Source: Kribbella rubisoli (GTDB lineage Bacteria > Actinomycetota > Actinomycetes > Propionibacteriales > Kribbellaceae). Taken from it: a stretch of DNA of 64,000 nt. A program made the position numbers and the translations under genes. The stretch is taken from assembly GCF_004217145.1 (NCBI RefSeq), contig NZ_SHKR01000011.1:1240001-1304000 (forward strand). Direction: 5' to 3'. This document shows positions 35,009-44,147 of the stretch, piece by piece. Positions within the stretch are counted from its first letter, which is position 1. Each line of letters opens with the position of its first letter. The notes under the pieces were generated by a model. That model saw only the letters and a list, made by a program, of their open reading frames with translations, was not told where the DNA came from and ran no database searches.

Positions 35009-36047
35009 GCCCAGACTCGGCTCGGGTAGGACGAGCGCAGTACTGGCAGGACCTCTGTGACGAAGGTCTCGACGGACTCCCGGTTCTCGTCCTCCGGGAG
35101 TCCGGCGACCTCCAGCGAGACGCCGGACAGCTCATGCCCGAACGCCTCCTGGTAGCGGCCGAACTTGTCGATCACCTGCTCCGGCGACCCGACCAGCACC
35201 GATCCGCCCTCGAGGAAATCCTCCAGCGTCCGGAACGGCAGCTGGTTGTGCCGCGCACCCGGTGAGTCCATGAACGCATCGAAGATCGGCCGGTCCCCTC
35301 GACCGCGTCCTGCGAGCTCTTGCGAACGTAGAGCCCGTTGAACCCCGCACCGACCACGGCGTCGGCCGGATCCCGCCCGTATGCCTCCCAGCGCTCCCGG
35401 TAGTGCCGGATCAACCCGGCGTACTTCTCCAGCGGGTGGAACCCGTTCGCCGAGAACAAGGGGTCACCCCAGCGGGCCGCCAGCTCAGTGGACTCGGTCG
35501 ACGACGCCGACCCATGCCAGAGCGGGATGCCATCCGCTCGGTACGGACGGGGCTGCGTGGTCGCGTCCGTCAACGCAGGGCGGTACTGACCCGACCACGA
35601 CACTCCTGTCTCCCGCAGCAGCCGCCGGAGCAGCTCGTACTTCTCCCGATTACGGTCCCACTGCCCGTCCAGCTCGTATCCGAACAGTGCGTTCTGGTCC
35701 GGGTCGTTCCCCTTGCCGATGATGATGTCCAGCCGCCCACCCGACAGCTGGTCCAGCGTCGCGTAGTCCTCGGCCACCCTCACCGGGTCCAGCAACGACA
35801 GAACAGTCACCGTGGTCAGCAGACGGATCCGCGACGTCACGGCAGCGATGTAGGACAGGACGACCGGCGGTGACGATGAGATGAAGCGCTGCGCATGCCG
35901 CTCCCCCACGCCGTACCCGTCGAAGCCCAGCTCCTCTGCCCACTGTGCCTGTCGTACGACGTGGTGGAACCGTTCTGCCGGGGTCAACTGCACCCCACTG
36001 ATCGGGTCCGGCGAGTTGTCGATCAGCGTGTAGGTACAGAACTTCAT
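35005..36047 (-). pseudogene. LLM-class flavin monooxygenase, frameshifted
   Basis: The N-terminal 250 residues (MKFCTYTLIDNSPDPISGVQ, TLDQLSGGRLDIIIGKGND, SSQDAVEG) read in one frame to about 35296; then the frame changes and the family C-terminus (FMDSPGARHNQLPFRTLEDF, LVGSPEQVIDKFGRYQEAFG) continues in another frame to the stop at 35005. One missing base at the GGGG run (35295-35298) would restore DRPIFDAFMDS. It is either a real inactivating deletion or a sequencing error. Last gene of the sulfur operon, with a 4-bp overlap with the DUF1684 gene. Confidence 0.8.
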
Positions 36048-36823
36048 CGGGGCTTCTTCTCGCCCGCGGTGAGCGGGAGGCCGAGGCGGTTGCCGGCTGG
36101 TGGTGCGGGGCAGGTGCCGTACGCCGTGAACGCGAAGGGCAGGTTGATCGTCCGGTTGAAGTCAATGACCACAGACCCGTCCCGCCCGACCGGTCCGGTC
36201 GTCACAGTGCGCCAGGGGGCCGTCTCCTCGCCGTTCGTCTTGTCGTGGAAGGACAGGTTCAGTCGCCCGTCTCCTGCCGCAGTGGCAACCAGTTCGTACG
36301 CCGTGCCGCCCAGTGCGACATGCACCGCGCCGACCGCGGTCACATGCTGACGCAGGTCCTCCCGCGCGGTGGACACCTCCACTCGCTGCGGCTTCGCGGA
36401 CGGCGTGAAGTACCCGGTCACGACCCAACGGTCATCCAGCGGATACGTCGGTACGCCGGTGAACTCCTGCCTCGTCGCAGCACGTGGGTCCCGCTGCCGT
36501 ACGGCGTACTGCCCGCCGCGGAGCACCAGCTCGACCAGGCGGTCGCCGTACAGCAGCCAGCTGAGCGAACCAGCTTCGGGGACGCTGGCCGACACTGTGC
36601 CGTTCACCGGTTCACCACTGAGTGTCAGCTGCCCGTCAGCCGTCATGTGCGCACGCTGGTCGTCGGACCACCAGATACCTGGCAGACCGGGCAGTGCGAC
36701 CGGGGAGGTGGGCAGCCAGTCGAAGGCGACGACGGACAGCCAGCCGTAGTCGGTGTCCAGGTCGCGTTCGCGTGCCGCGTGCCAGGTGTGCCAGTCCTGT
36801 TCCAGATCGGAGATGACTGTCAT
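36044..36823 (-). CDS. DUF1684-family protein
   Basis: 259 residues, soluble. It has DYGWLSVVAFDWL near the start, VVIDFNRTINLPFAFT and the C-terminal APPAGNRLGLPLTAGEK, matching the NRP/FAY/CPLPP..NRL motifs of DUF1684, although one of the usual Cys residues is missing. No known activity. It overlaps both neighbours by 4 bp inside the organosulfur operon, so a link to that pathway is likely. Confidence 0.75.
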   Translation of the reverse strand: MTVISDLEQDWHTWHAARERDLDTDYGWLSVVAFDWLPTSPVALPGLPGIWWSDDQRAHMTADGQLTLSGEPVNGTVSASVPEAGSLSWLLYGDRLVELVLRGGQYAVRQRDPRAATRQEFTGVPTYPLDDRWVVTGYFTPSAKPQRVEVSTAREDLRQHVTAVGAVHVALGGTAYELVATAAGDGRLNLSFHDKTNGEETAPWRTVTTGPVGRDGSVVIDFNRTINLPFAFTAYGTCPAPPAGNRLGLPLTAGEKKPR

Positions 36824-37905
36824 GACGCCTTCCTCTGTTCGCGGTGGGCTACCTCGGAGCGGACCAGCGGGATGACGTAGCGGCCGAAGTCGACCGCGTC
36901 GTCGTAGATGTCGTAGCCGCGGGCGGAGAAGATCCGGATGCCGAGGTCGTAGTAGTCGAGCAGCGCGGCCGCGACGGTGTCCGGCGTACCGACGAGTGCG
37001 GTCGAGTTACCGCCTCCACCGGTAACACCGGTGGGCGCGGTCCACAGCGCGCGGTCGTGGCGCTCGCCTTCCGCGACGGCCTTGAGCAGTCGCTGGGAGC
37101 CGGCGTTTTCCGGCGTCTTCGAGCGGAGACGTGCCGGAGCCGGCCCGTTCTTGATCCGGCCGAGGATGCTCTCCGCCTTCTCCCAGGCGAGCTCCTCGGT
37201 CGGCGCGACGATCGGCCGGAACGCGATCTGGATGGTCGGCCGGTCCGCCCGGCCCGCACGAGCGGCCTCGGCGTCGATCGTGGCGACCTGTTCGCGAGTC
37301 CCGGCGAGCGGTTCGCCCCAGAGCGCGAAGATGTCCGCCTCGGCGGCACCGACCGCGTAGGCGGCTGCCGACGAGCCACCGAACGAGATCCGTGGCCGGG
37401 GCTGCTGGAGCGGTTTGATGTCGGCGAGGAACTGCTCGAAGCGATAGTGCTCGCCGTTGAAGTCGAATCGGGAGTCGGAGGTCCAGGCCTGCTTGAGGAT
37501 CTGGATGAACTCGCGCGTTCGCCCGTAGCGGTCGTCCTTCGCGAGGAAGTCGCCCTCGGCGGCCTGGTCCGCGGTCGAGCCGCCAGTGATCACATGGACT
37601 TCGAACCGGCCACCGCTGATGTGGTCCAGCGTCGCGAACGTCTTCGCGGTCAGGGTCGGGTAGGCGACGTTCGGCCGGTGCGCGACGACCAGATTGATGC
37701 GCTCGGTGCGGCCGGCGACGTACGCCGCGACCTGGGCCGGGTCGGGCGATCCGGAGTGATACGCGAACAGGATGCGGTCCCAGCCGTTGTCCTCGTGAGC
37801 ACGGGCGAGCTTGGCCGTGTACTCCAGGTCCAGCGGGCCGCCGGTTCGCGGCGTGACCTCGCTGGCGGGGTTGGTCCCGGCGATGCCCAGGAACTCAACT
37901 GGCAT
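36820..37905 (-). CDS. LLM-class flavin monooxygenase (alkanesulfonate-monooxygenase-like)
   Basis: 361 residues. A TIM-barrel luciferase-like enzyme with FAYHSGSPDPAQVAAYVAGR, HRPNVAYPTLTAKTFATLD, ISGGRFEVHVITGGS and KDDRYGRTREFIQILKQAW, the pattern of SsuD/SfnG sulfonate monooxygenases using FMNH2. It should cut a C-S bond and release sulfite. The FMN reductase it needs is encoded upstream in the same operon. Its start is set at MPVEFLGI. Confidence 0.87.
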   Translation of the reverse strand: MPVEFLGIAGTNPASEVTPRTGGPLDLEYTAKLARAHEDNGWDRILFAYHSGSPDPAQVAAYVAGRTERINLVVAHRPNVAYPTLTAKTFATLDHISGGRFEVHVITGGSTADQAAEGDFLAKDDRYGRTREFIQILKQAWTSDSRFDFNGEHYRFEQFLADIKPLQQPRPRISFGGSSAAAYAVGAAEADIFALWGEPLAGTREQVATIDAEAARAGRADRPTIQIAFRPIVAPTEELAWEKAESILGRIKNGPAPARLRSKTPENAGSQRLLKAVAEGERHDRALWTAPTGVTGGGGNSTALVGTPDTVAAALLDYYDLGIRIFSARGYDIYDDAVDFGRYVIPLVRSEVAHREQRKAS

Positions 37906-39772
37906 GGCGTTCTTCCTTCCGTACGGTGGGTGCGAGCAGCTTGAGCAGGTCCCGCGCCACGGCGTCGTTCTGCCGGAAGCCGGGACCGTTGAAATGCGGC
38001 CGGGAGAATCCGGACGAGCCGGCCGAGCCGGATACCGACGGCCCGAGCAGGAACAGCGCGTCGTGGGTGGACCCGTCGGCACGGATCGCCCGGGACCGGG
38101 AGTCGGCCTTGAGCTGCCCGCCGCCGAGGCTGGTCCCGTCGGCCGCGAACAGCTCGTCGGCCGCGAGCGCACCAGAGTCGAGCAGGCCGCGCAGCAGCGG
38201 ATCGGTCGTCGCGAGTACGTCGGGCCGCGGCAGCCGCGCTTCGACGAAGGCCCGCGCGCGGATCTCCCCGCCGGCATCGGGGCTCATGGCAACGAATTGA
38301 TCGTTGTCGATAGCAACATCAAGGTCGGGACCCGCGAACCGGACAATCCCGGCCCGATGCAGTGCGAGCAGCTCCTCCAACCGTCGCGGCGGCGGTCCAC
38401 TGGCAACGAACGAGAAGAAGCCGTGCCATTCGGTCTCGACGCGGCGGACGCGATCCTCGTCCGTCAACTGCCCGTCGGTGATCGCCCGGGACAACACGCT
38501 GTAAATACTCAGCAATGCGTTGAACACCGCGAGATCCGCCGAGTACGCCGGATCCGCCCGCCGCAGCAGATCACCTTCGATCAGCTCGGTCATGAACCGC
38601 TCGAAGCTCGCTCGGTCCTCGAAGCGCAGACCGGCCAGCGGCCGATCCACTGTGCGCCGCACAAACCGATCCGCGGGATCAGGCACAGCAGCAGCCACAA
38701 CAGCCTCGAACTCCGGGGACCAGGTCTCCAGAGCATTCGCGAACTCGGCCCACGACCATCGGACTCGTTCGGGGTGGGCTGTGAACAACTGCTTGTAGTG
38801 GGCGTACGCCAGCTCCTTCTCGATCAGCGGTGCGACATCCCGATCGAAATCAAGCAGCCCCTCACCAAGTGCCTCGGCCGTCAAGTACCGCGTCGGCACC
38901 GGCTTGGTACCGGCGACGGTGTAGCCGAGCTTCGCGTGGTACGGCACGCCGCGCCGCGACCCGACGTACAAGACCGGCTCCTCGCCGGACGGGTGATAGG
39001 TGAGCAGCCCGGAGCACTCGTCGTACCAGCCGCCTCGACCTTCGGTCAGCAGGACCATCAGGTCGATGAATGCCTGACCGAACCCGCGCACGATCACCGG
39101 CGCCTTCGGCCACAACCCGTCGAGGTCGACGTCCGCGGTGTAGCCGGGCGGGATGTACGTGAGGCCGGCATCCGCAGCCTGCGCCGCCCACGCCGACTCC
39201 GATGCCGTGGGCAACCGATCCAAGTAGCCGAGGGCAAGTACTACCGCGTCGGCCGCGATCTCCCGACCCGACTCGAGCACCACCCGCCGGTCCGCGGTGA
39301 GCTCGACCGCGCGCTCGCGATGGGTGGTCAGGGTCGCGGGGAGATCGCGGACGACGCGCTCCCACACCCACGCCAGGTACTCCGCCTGTACCAGCCGCGG
39401 CGGGAAGTCCATCGGCCCCGGCGGCTCGAGCCCGGCCTTCTCCAGGATCACCGCCCCCTCACCGGCGACCCAGGTCGCGAGGTCCGGACCCGGCACGATC
39501 GGCCCGTCGCACTCGACCGACTCGTCGGTGAAGATCGTGACGTCCGACGTCATCGAGTTCATCCACAGCAGCCGCGACTGCGCACGCCGCCAGATCCGCC
39601 CGCCACCGACCGGATACGGATCCACCACATGGATCTCGACCTCACGCCCGTCGAGCAACTCCGCCGCACTGGCCGCGAACCGCTCGAGCAGGCCGACGGT
39701 CCGCGGTCCTCCGCCGACGAACACGATGGTCGCCGGCGGCTCCTTCCACGGATGCAGCTCGGCCACGCTCAT
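37895..39772 (-). CDS. FAD/NAD(P)-binding protein (PF13454-type)
   Basis: 625 residues. An N-terminal FAD motif IVFVGGGPRTVGLLERFAAS and DPYPVGGGRIWRR are typical of FAD-NAD(P)-binding family proteins; a second nucleotide site LALGYLDR and PVIVRGFGQAFIDLMV follows. Such proteins occur in operons with LLM monooxygenases and siderophore enzymes and may be N-hydroxylating or single-component monooxygenases. The start ATG 39772 overlaps the upstream gene; the last 11 bp overlap the next LLM gene. Confidence 0.78.
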   Translation of the reverse strand: MSVAELHPWKEPPATIVFVGGGPRTVGLLERFAASAAELLDGREVEIHVVDPYPVGGGRIWRRAQSRLLWMNSMTSDVTIFTDESVECDGPIVPGPDLATWVAGEGAVILEKAGLEPPGPMDFPPRLVQAEYLAWVWERVVRDLPATLTTHRERAVELTADRRVVLESGREIAADAVVLALGYLDRLPTASESAWAAQAADAGLTYIPPGYTADVDLDGLWPKAPVIVRGFGQAFIDLMVLLTEGRGGWYDECSGLLTYHPSGEEPVLYVGSRRGVPYHAKLGYTVAGTKPVPTRYLTAEALGEGLLDFDRDVAPLIEKELAYAHYKQLFTAHPERVRWSWAEFANALETWSPEFEAVVAAAVPDPADRFVRRTVDRPLAGLRFEDRASFERFMTELIEGDLLRRADPAYSADLAVFNALLSIYSVLSRAITDGQLTDEDRVRRVETEWHGFFSFVASGPPPRRLEELLALHRAGIVRFAGPDLDVAIDNDQFVAMSPDAGGEIRARAFVEARLPRPDVLATTDPLLRGLLDSGALAADELFAADGTSLGGGQLKADSRSRAIRADGSTHDALFLLGPSVSGSAGSSGFSRPHFNGPGFRQNDAVARDLLKLLAPTVRKEERHAS

Positions 39773-41085
39773 GCCTGCAGCCCGAGGTGCGAGCGGAGCG
39801 TCGTACCGGCGTACTCCGAACGGAAGACGCCGCGCTCGCGTAACAACGGCACCACCCGGTCGACGAACTCGTCGAGGCCGCTCGGCGTGAGGTGCGGGAC
39901 AAGCACGAAGCCGTCCGCGGCGTCCTCCTGGACGTGATGGTTGACGGCCTCCGCGACCGTCGTCGGCGAGCCGATGAACGTCTGCCGGTTCTGCTGGTTG
40001 ATGACCGTCTGCCGCAGCGACCAGCCGTGCGCCTCCGCCTGCGCGCGCCACTCCGCGACGATCGGGACCGGATCGTTGTACCCGACCCGCCCCTGCGTCA
40101 CCGACGACCCCACCACCGGGTCCTCGGCCGGCAGCGGACCGTCCGGGTCGTACGCCGACAGGTCGCGTCCCCACAGCAGTTCGGCGAGCACGAGTGCGGT
40201 CGGACCGGACACCTGCTGATCCCGGATGTAGGCCGCCTTGTCGATCGCCTCGTCGTCCGTGTCAGCGACCACGACCGTCACCGCCGGCATGATCTTCAGC
40301 GAATCCTCGGTCCGCCCGTACTTCGGCAGCCGCGACTTCACGTCCTTGTAGAAGGCCTTCCCGCCCTCGAACGTCCCGTGCCGGCTGAAGATCACGTCCG
40401 CGTCGGACGCCGCGAACTCCCGCCCCTGGTCGCTGTCACCAGCCTGGATGATCACTGGCCTGCCCTGCGGTGACGGCGGTAGTCCGAACCGTCCGCGGAT
40501 GGTGAAATGCGCGCCTTCGTCCGCGAAGGCCCCAGCGCCCTCGCGGGCGAACGCACCCGCCGCCTGGTCGAGGACGAGCTGGTCCGCGGTCCAGGAGTCC
40601 CAGAGTTTGCGGACGATCCGCAGCGATTCCTGAGCGCGGACGTATCGATCGGCCTTGTCGAGGTACCCGCCGCGGCGAAAGTTCTCGCCGGTGAACGCAT
40701 CCCACGAGGTGACGACGTTCCAGGCCGCGCGACCGCCCGACACGTGGTCGAGGGTCGACAGTCGCTTCGCCAACTCGTACGGCTCGTTGAATGTCGAGTT
40801 CACCGTCGCCGCCAGACCGAGGTGCGTTGTCACCGCCGCCAAGGCACTCAACAAGGTCAACGACTCAGGCCGGCCGACCACGTCGAGGTCGTGGATCTTT
40901 CCCTTCACCTCACGCAGCCGCAAACCCTCGGCCAGAAAGAAGAAGTCGAACGTCCCACGCTCCGCCGTCTCCGCCAGCTGCCTGAAAGACTCGAACGCGA
41001 TCTGCGACCCCGCCTGCGGATCCGCCCACACGGTCGTGTTGTTCACACCCGGGAAATGCGCAGCCAGATGGATCTGCTTACTCAT
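39769..41085 (-). CDS. NtaA/DszA-family FMN-dependent monooxygenase
   Basis: 438 residues. Family hallmarks are MSKQIHLAAHFPGVNNTTVW, LSTLDHVSGGRAAWNVVTS, NFRRGGYLDKADRYVRAQE and HFTIRGRFGLPPSPQGRPV. NtaA, SnaA and DszA members oxidise sulfones, aminopolycarboxylates or dimethyl sulfide with FMNH2 from a separate reductase. In this operon a sulfur compound is the natural guess. Confidence 0.9.
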   Translation of the reverse strand: MSKQIHLAAHFPGVNNTTVWADPQAGSQIAFESFRQLAETAERGTFDFFFLAEGLRLREVKGKIHDLDVVGRPESLTLLSALAAVTTHLGLAATVNSTFNEPYELAKRLSTLDHVSGGRAAWNVVTSWDAFTGENFRRGGYLDKADRYVRAQESLRIVRKLWDSWTADQLVLDQAAGAFAREGAGAFADEGAHFTIRGRFGLPPSPQGRPVIIQAGDSDQGREFAASDADVIFSRHGTFEGGKAFYKDVKSRLPKYGRTEDSLKIMPAVTVVVADTDDEAIDKAAYIRDQQVSGPTALVLAELLWGRDLSAYDPDGPLPAEDPVVGSSVTQGRVGYNDPVPIVAEWRAQAEAHGWSLRQTVINQQNRQTFIGSPTTVAEAVNHHVQEDAADGFVLVPHLTPSGLDEFVDRVVPLLRERGVFRSEYAGTTLRSHLGLQA

Positions 41086-42119
41086 GGCCGCACCAACCCG
41101 AGCCGCCCCCGCAAACTCCCACCCCGTTCAGCCGGTCCGACCAGCCCACGCTCCCGCAGCAACGGCAGCAGTTGATCGGCAATCACCGGCACATCCAGCT
41201 CGAGCGACCCCGGCCGCAGATGTACGCCGTCGGCACCCGCCGCCGCCCACCCCTCGATCAGCCCGACGAGGCCGTCCACGCCGTCGACGTGCGGCCGAAC
41301 CTCGACCGACACCAGCACCAGTGGGCCGGAGTGCCGGATCGCCAGGCCATCACAATCGCCCGGCGCCCGCCCCTCCCCCGCTCCGGACGCCCGAAGGCGC
41401 GTGATTGTGATGGCCTGGAGATCCGGGTCCGGCAACAACACCACCTCCGCGTCAGCGGCTGCCTCCAACGCGTCGGGCGTGTTCGCCCGGATCGCGGTGA
41501 CAGGATGGCCCTGCGGTGGCCGCGGGACGATCGACGGACCCTTGACGCTGAACGTAGGGGACTCGAAGTCGACGTAGTGCAGCTTCTCGCGGTCGACGTA
41601 CCGACCCGTCGACGCGTCGCGGATGACGGCGTCGTCGTCCCAGGAGTCCCACAGTTGCCGGCTCGCGTCGAGGACGTACCGCGCCTCCCGCCAGGTCTCC
41701 GCAGCAGGCGCGGGCTCACGGCGACCAACCACCGCAGCCGCAGCGGCCGACGACGACACCTCCGCGACCCATCCACCCCGTCCGCCCGAGATGTGATCCA
41801 GCGTGGCCACCGAAGCCTGCACGTGGAACGGCTCCGTATGCGTGACGGTGATCGCCGGCAGCAATCCGATCCGCTCCGTCAGCGGCGCGATCCGCGCGGC
41901 CAGCCCCAACGCATCCAGCCGCACGCTCACCCGATCGGGTACGTCGTCCGGCGCCTCCAACGCGTCGACGAGCGTCACGAAGTCGACCCCGGCCGCCTCC
42001 GCCCGCTGCACCGCCCGCAGCGCCAACTCACCGGTGAGGATCGCGCGCGGATCAACCTCGGCCCCGCGCCACGCAGCCGGATCCGCTCCCGCACCATCGA
42101 TCTCGAGACCAACGATCAT
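41082..42119 (-). CDS. LLM-class flavin oxidoreductase containing an in-frame palindromic insertion
   Basis: 345 residues. The LLM core reads ATLDHISGGRGGWVAEVSS, ARYVLDASRQLWDSWDDDAV and FSVKGPSIVPRPPQGHPVT. Residues about 232-262 (PDLQAITITRL to GLAIR) are encoded by a copy of palindromic repeat family 1; the frame is kept and there is no stop. The segment falls in a loop near the C-terminal third. It is shorter than the NtaA group and lacks one of its helices; activity cannot be judged. It overlaps both neighbouring genes by 4 bp. Confidence 0.82.
   Translation of the reverse strand: MIVGLEIDGAGADPAAWRGAEVDPRAILTGELALRAVQRAEAAGVDFVTLVDALEAPDDVPDRVSVRLDALGLAARIAPLTERIGLLPAITVTHTEPFHVQASVATLDHISGGRGGWVAEVSSSAAAAAVVGRREPAPAAETWREARYVLDASRQLWDSWDDDAVIRDASTGRYVDREKLHYVDFESPTFSVKGPSIVPRPPQGHPVTAIRANTPDALEAAADAEVVLLPDPDLQAITITRLRASGAGEGRAPGDCDGLAIRHSGPLVLVSVEVRPHVDGVDGLVGLIEGWAAAGADGVHLRPGSLELDVPVIADQLLPLLRERGLVGPAERGGSLRGRLGLVRP
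41334..41426. repeat. 93-bp palindromic repeat, family 1 copy 2, inside a gene
   Basis: Left arm 41334-41357 and right arm 41403-41426 are 24-bp reverse complements with one mismatch; the core CCAGGCCATCACAATC is identical to the copy at 13460-13547. The 45-bp centre differs. Its 93 bp are a multiple of three, so the host gene's frame is intact. Confidence 0.8.
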
Positions 42120-43171
42120 GACGCCACCTTCAAGGCCACCGGAATCTCCTTCGTGAAAGGCAGCGGACCGATCGACTCGGGATCAGCCGACGTGTCGAAC
42201 TGCGGTTCGAACCCGGTCGCCAGATACAACCCGGCCGCCTCCGGCTGACGCGGCCCCGTTGTCAGGTACAGCCGCCGATACCCGAGATCCGCAGCTGCCG
42301 CCTCCAGCTCCGCCAGCACGCGACGCCCCAGCCCCTGCCGTCGATGCAGGTGCGACGTCCACATCCGCTTCACCTCAGCGGTCTCGTCGTCATACCGGCG
42401 GATGGCGCCTCCGGCCACCGTCTGACCGCCGTACCGCAGCAGCACGAACGCCCCGCCGCTCTCGACCTGAAAGTCAGACGCCGGTACTTCGGTCAGCTGC
42501 GTATTCGCAGTGGTCCGCCCGTAGCGCGTGCTGTACTCGACCACGAGATCCGCCAGCAACGGCGCCGCCTCAGGATCGTCCGGCCGTACTCGGACCGCCT
42601 CGACGGCAGCGGCCTGCACCGCGCCGCCCTCGACAACCTGCTCGCCCTCGATCGTCGCGAGAAACGCCTCGGTCACGCCGTACAACGGAACAGACGCGGC
42701 CGGATCGAGCAGCAGTCCGCCCCCGTCGTACAACCGGATGTGCGACGACAGCACGAACCACCCCTGCCCGATCGCCTCCGCACCGAGACTCGTCAGCACC
42801 GGCCGGAGCGCATAGTCGATCACCAGCACATGCGCCGGCGTACCGCCCGTTGCCAACGGCAACACGGTCTTGCCCTTCAGCGCGTACTGCGGCAGCAGGT
42901 CGAGGAACACCTTCAGCAGACCGGAGTACGCCGCCTTGTAGACCGGCGTCGTGACGACGACCGCGTCCGCAGCCGCGAGTACCGCAGCCGCCGCAGCGAT
43001 CGCCGGGTCATCGGCCTGACCTCGCAGCAGCGGCTCGGCCGGAAGATCGCGCAACACGATCGGGGTCACGGTGTGGCCGTGGCTGATCAGGCGCTTGGTG
43101 ACATAGTCGAGAACGGCGTCCGTGCGGGAGGGGACCGACGGACTGCTCGAGACAGTTGCAATGGTCGCCAT
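42116..43171 (-). CDS. NADPH-dependent FMN reductase fused to GNAT acetyltransferase
   Basis: 351 residues. Residues 1 to about 180 are an SsuE-like flavodoxin fold (TVSSSPSVPSRTDAVLDY, VVTTPVYKAAYSGLLKVFLD, PLATGGTPAHVLVIDYALRP). Residues about 190-345 are a GNAT domain (VEAVRVRPDDPEAAPLLADL, HLHRRQGLGRRVLAELEAAA, TGPRQPEAAGLYLATGF). The reductase half supplies FMNH2 to the LLM enzymes of this operon. What the acetyltransferase acts on is unknown. There is no sign of an artificial join: a single frame and steady codon use. Confidence 0.85.
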   Translation of the reverse strand: MATIATVSSSPSVPSRTDAVLDYVTKRLISHGHTVTPIVLRDLPAEPLLRGQADDPAIAAAAAVLAAADAVVVTTPVYKAAYSGLLKVFLDLLPQYALKGKTVLPLATGGTPAHVLVIDYALRPVLTSLGAEAIGQGWFVLSSHIRLYDGGGLLLDPAASVPLYGVTEAFLATIEGEQVVEGGAVQAAAVEAVRVRPDDPEAAPLLADLVVEYSTRYGRTTANTQLTEVPASDFQVESGGAFVLLRYGGQTVAGGAIRRYDDETAEVKRMWTSHLHRRQGLGRRVLAELEAAAADLGYRRLYLTTGPRQPEAAGLYLATGFEPQFDTSADPESIGPLPFTKEIPVALKVAS

Positions 43172-43180
43172 CGAGTTCTC

Positions 43181-44137
43181 CTATTTCTTCGGCAGACCGG
43201 GCGGGTTGATCAACGACTTCGGCACGGCCTCGGCCTGCAGGCCCCACTTGGCCAGGACCTTCGCGTAGCTGCCGTCCGCGATCGCCGCGTTGAGCGCGTC
43301 GGCGAGCGGCTTGACCAGGCCGTCGTTCTTCTTGGTGGTGATGCCGACGAGACCCTGTACGGGGTAGCTGGACGAGACCGTGCCGACGATCTCGGTCTGA
43401 TGCTGCGTCGCGACGTGGTACGACGCGTTCGGGTTCGGGCCGAGGTACAGGTCGATACGGCCGGACTGCAGCGCGAGATACGTGTCGGCGGCCTGCTGGT
43501 AGTACTTGAGGTTCGCGGGTTTACGGCCGGCTGCGACGTTCTGCTTGTTCCAGTCGACCAGGATCGCTTCCTGGAGCGTGCCGGAGCTGACCGCGACGGT
43601 CTTGCCGGAGATGTCGGCCGGGCCGGTGATCTTCAGGCCGGACCCCTTCTTCGCCTCGAACGCGTGCAGACCGAGCCGGTACGTCGCGAAGTCGTACTTC
43701 TCCTTGCGCAACTCGGACACCCCGATGTTCGAGATCCCGACCTGGTACTTCCCGGAGTCGAGCCCGAGGAACAAGTTCTCCCAGCTGGTGGTGTCGATCT
43801 CGGGTTGCAGCCCGAGCACACTCGCGACCAGGTACGCGATGTCGATCTCGACCCCGATCGGAGTCTTGTTGTCATCCGCCGTGAACCCCAGCGGCGGCAA
43901 TCCACCACCCGCAGACCCGTTCCCTACAACGAGCTTCCCACTCTCCCGCACCGCAGCGGGCAACTCGGCCGCGATGCTGTCCACCTTGGCCGAGGTGATG
44001 TGCGTCTGCTTCGCGGACGTGTCGAAGGCGACCTGCGATGCGTCGCCGCCCGTCGCGGGCGGGCTGGTCTGCGGGTCAGCACAGCCGGCGAGCACCAGCA
44101 CAGTGATCCCGAACAGCAAACTCCAACTTCTTCTCAT
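43181..44137 (-). CDS. ABC transporter substrate-binding lipoprotein 1
   Basis: 318 residues. The lipoprotein signal MRRSWSLLFGITVLVLAGC ends with the lipidated Cys19. The mature part has the polar-amino-acid SBP pattern (TPIGVEIDIAYLVASVLGLQ, NLFLGLDSGKYQVGISNIGV, YDFATYR). It aligns along its whole length with the next gene, a tandem duplicate. The ligand is probably a sulfur-containing amino acid or sulfonate, judged from the operon. Confidence 0.88.
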   Translation of the reverse strand: MRRSWSLLFGITVLVLAGCADPQTSPPATGGDASQVAFDTSAKQTHITSAKVDSIAAELPAAVRESGKLVVGNGSAGGGLPPLGFTADDNKTPIGVEIDIAYLVASVLGLQPEIDTTSWENLFLGLDSGKYQVGISNIGVSELRKEKYDFATYRLGLHAFEAKKGSGLKITGPADISGKTVAVSSGTLQEAILVDWNKQNVAAGRKPANLKYYQQAADTYLALQSGRIDLYLGPNPNASYHVATQHQTEIVGTVSSSYPVQGLVGITTKKNDGLVKPLADALNAAIADGSYAKVLAKWGLQAEAVPKSLINPPGLPKK

Positions 44138-44147
44138 CAGTCGTCCT

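Noticed and set aside
37811-39937. 708-codon open frame on the plus strand opposite the FAD/NAD(P)-binding gene
   Set aside because: Arg/Pro-rich composition without family features; the opposite-strand protein has FAD motifs and operon overlaps.
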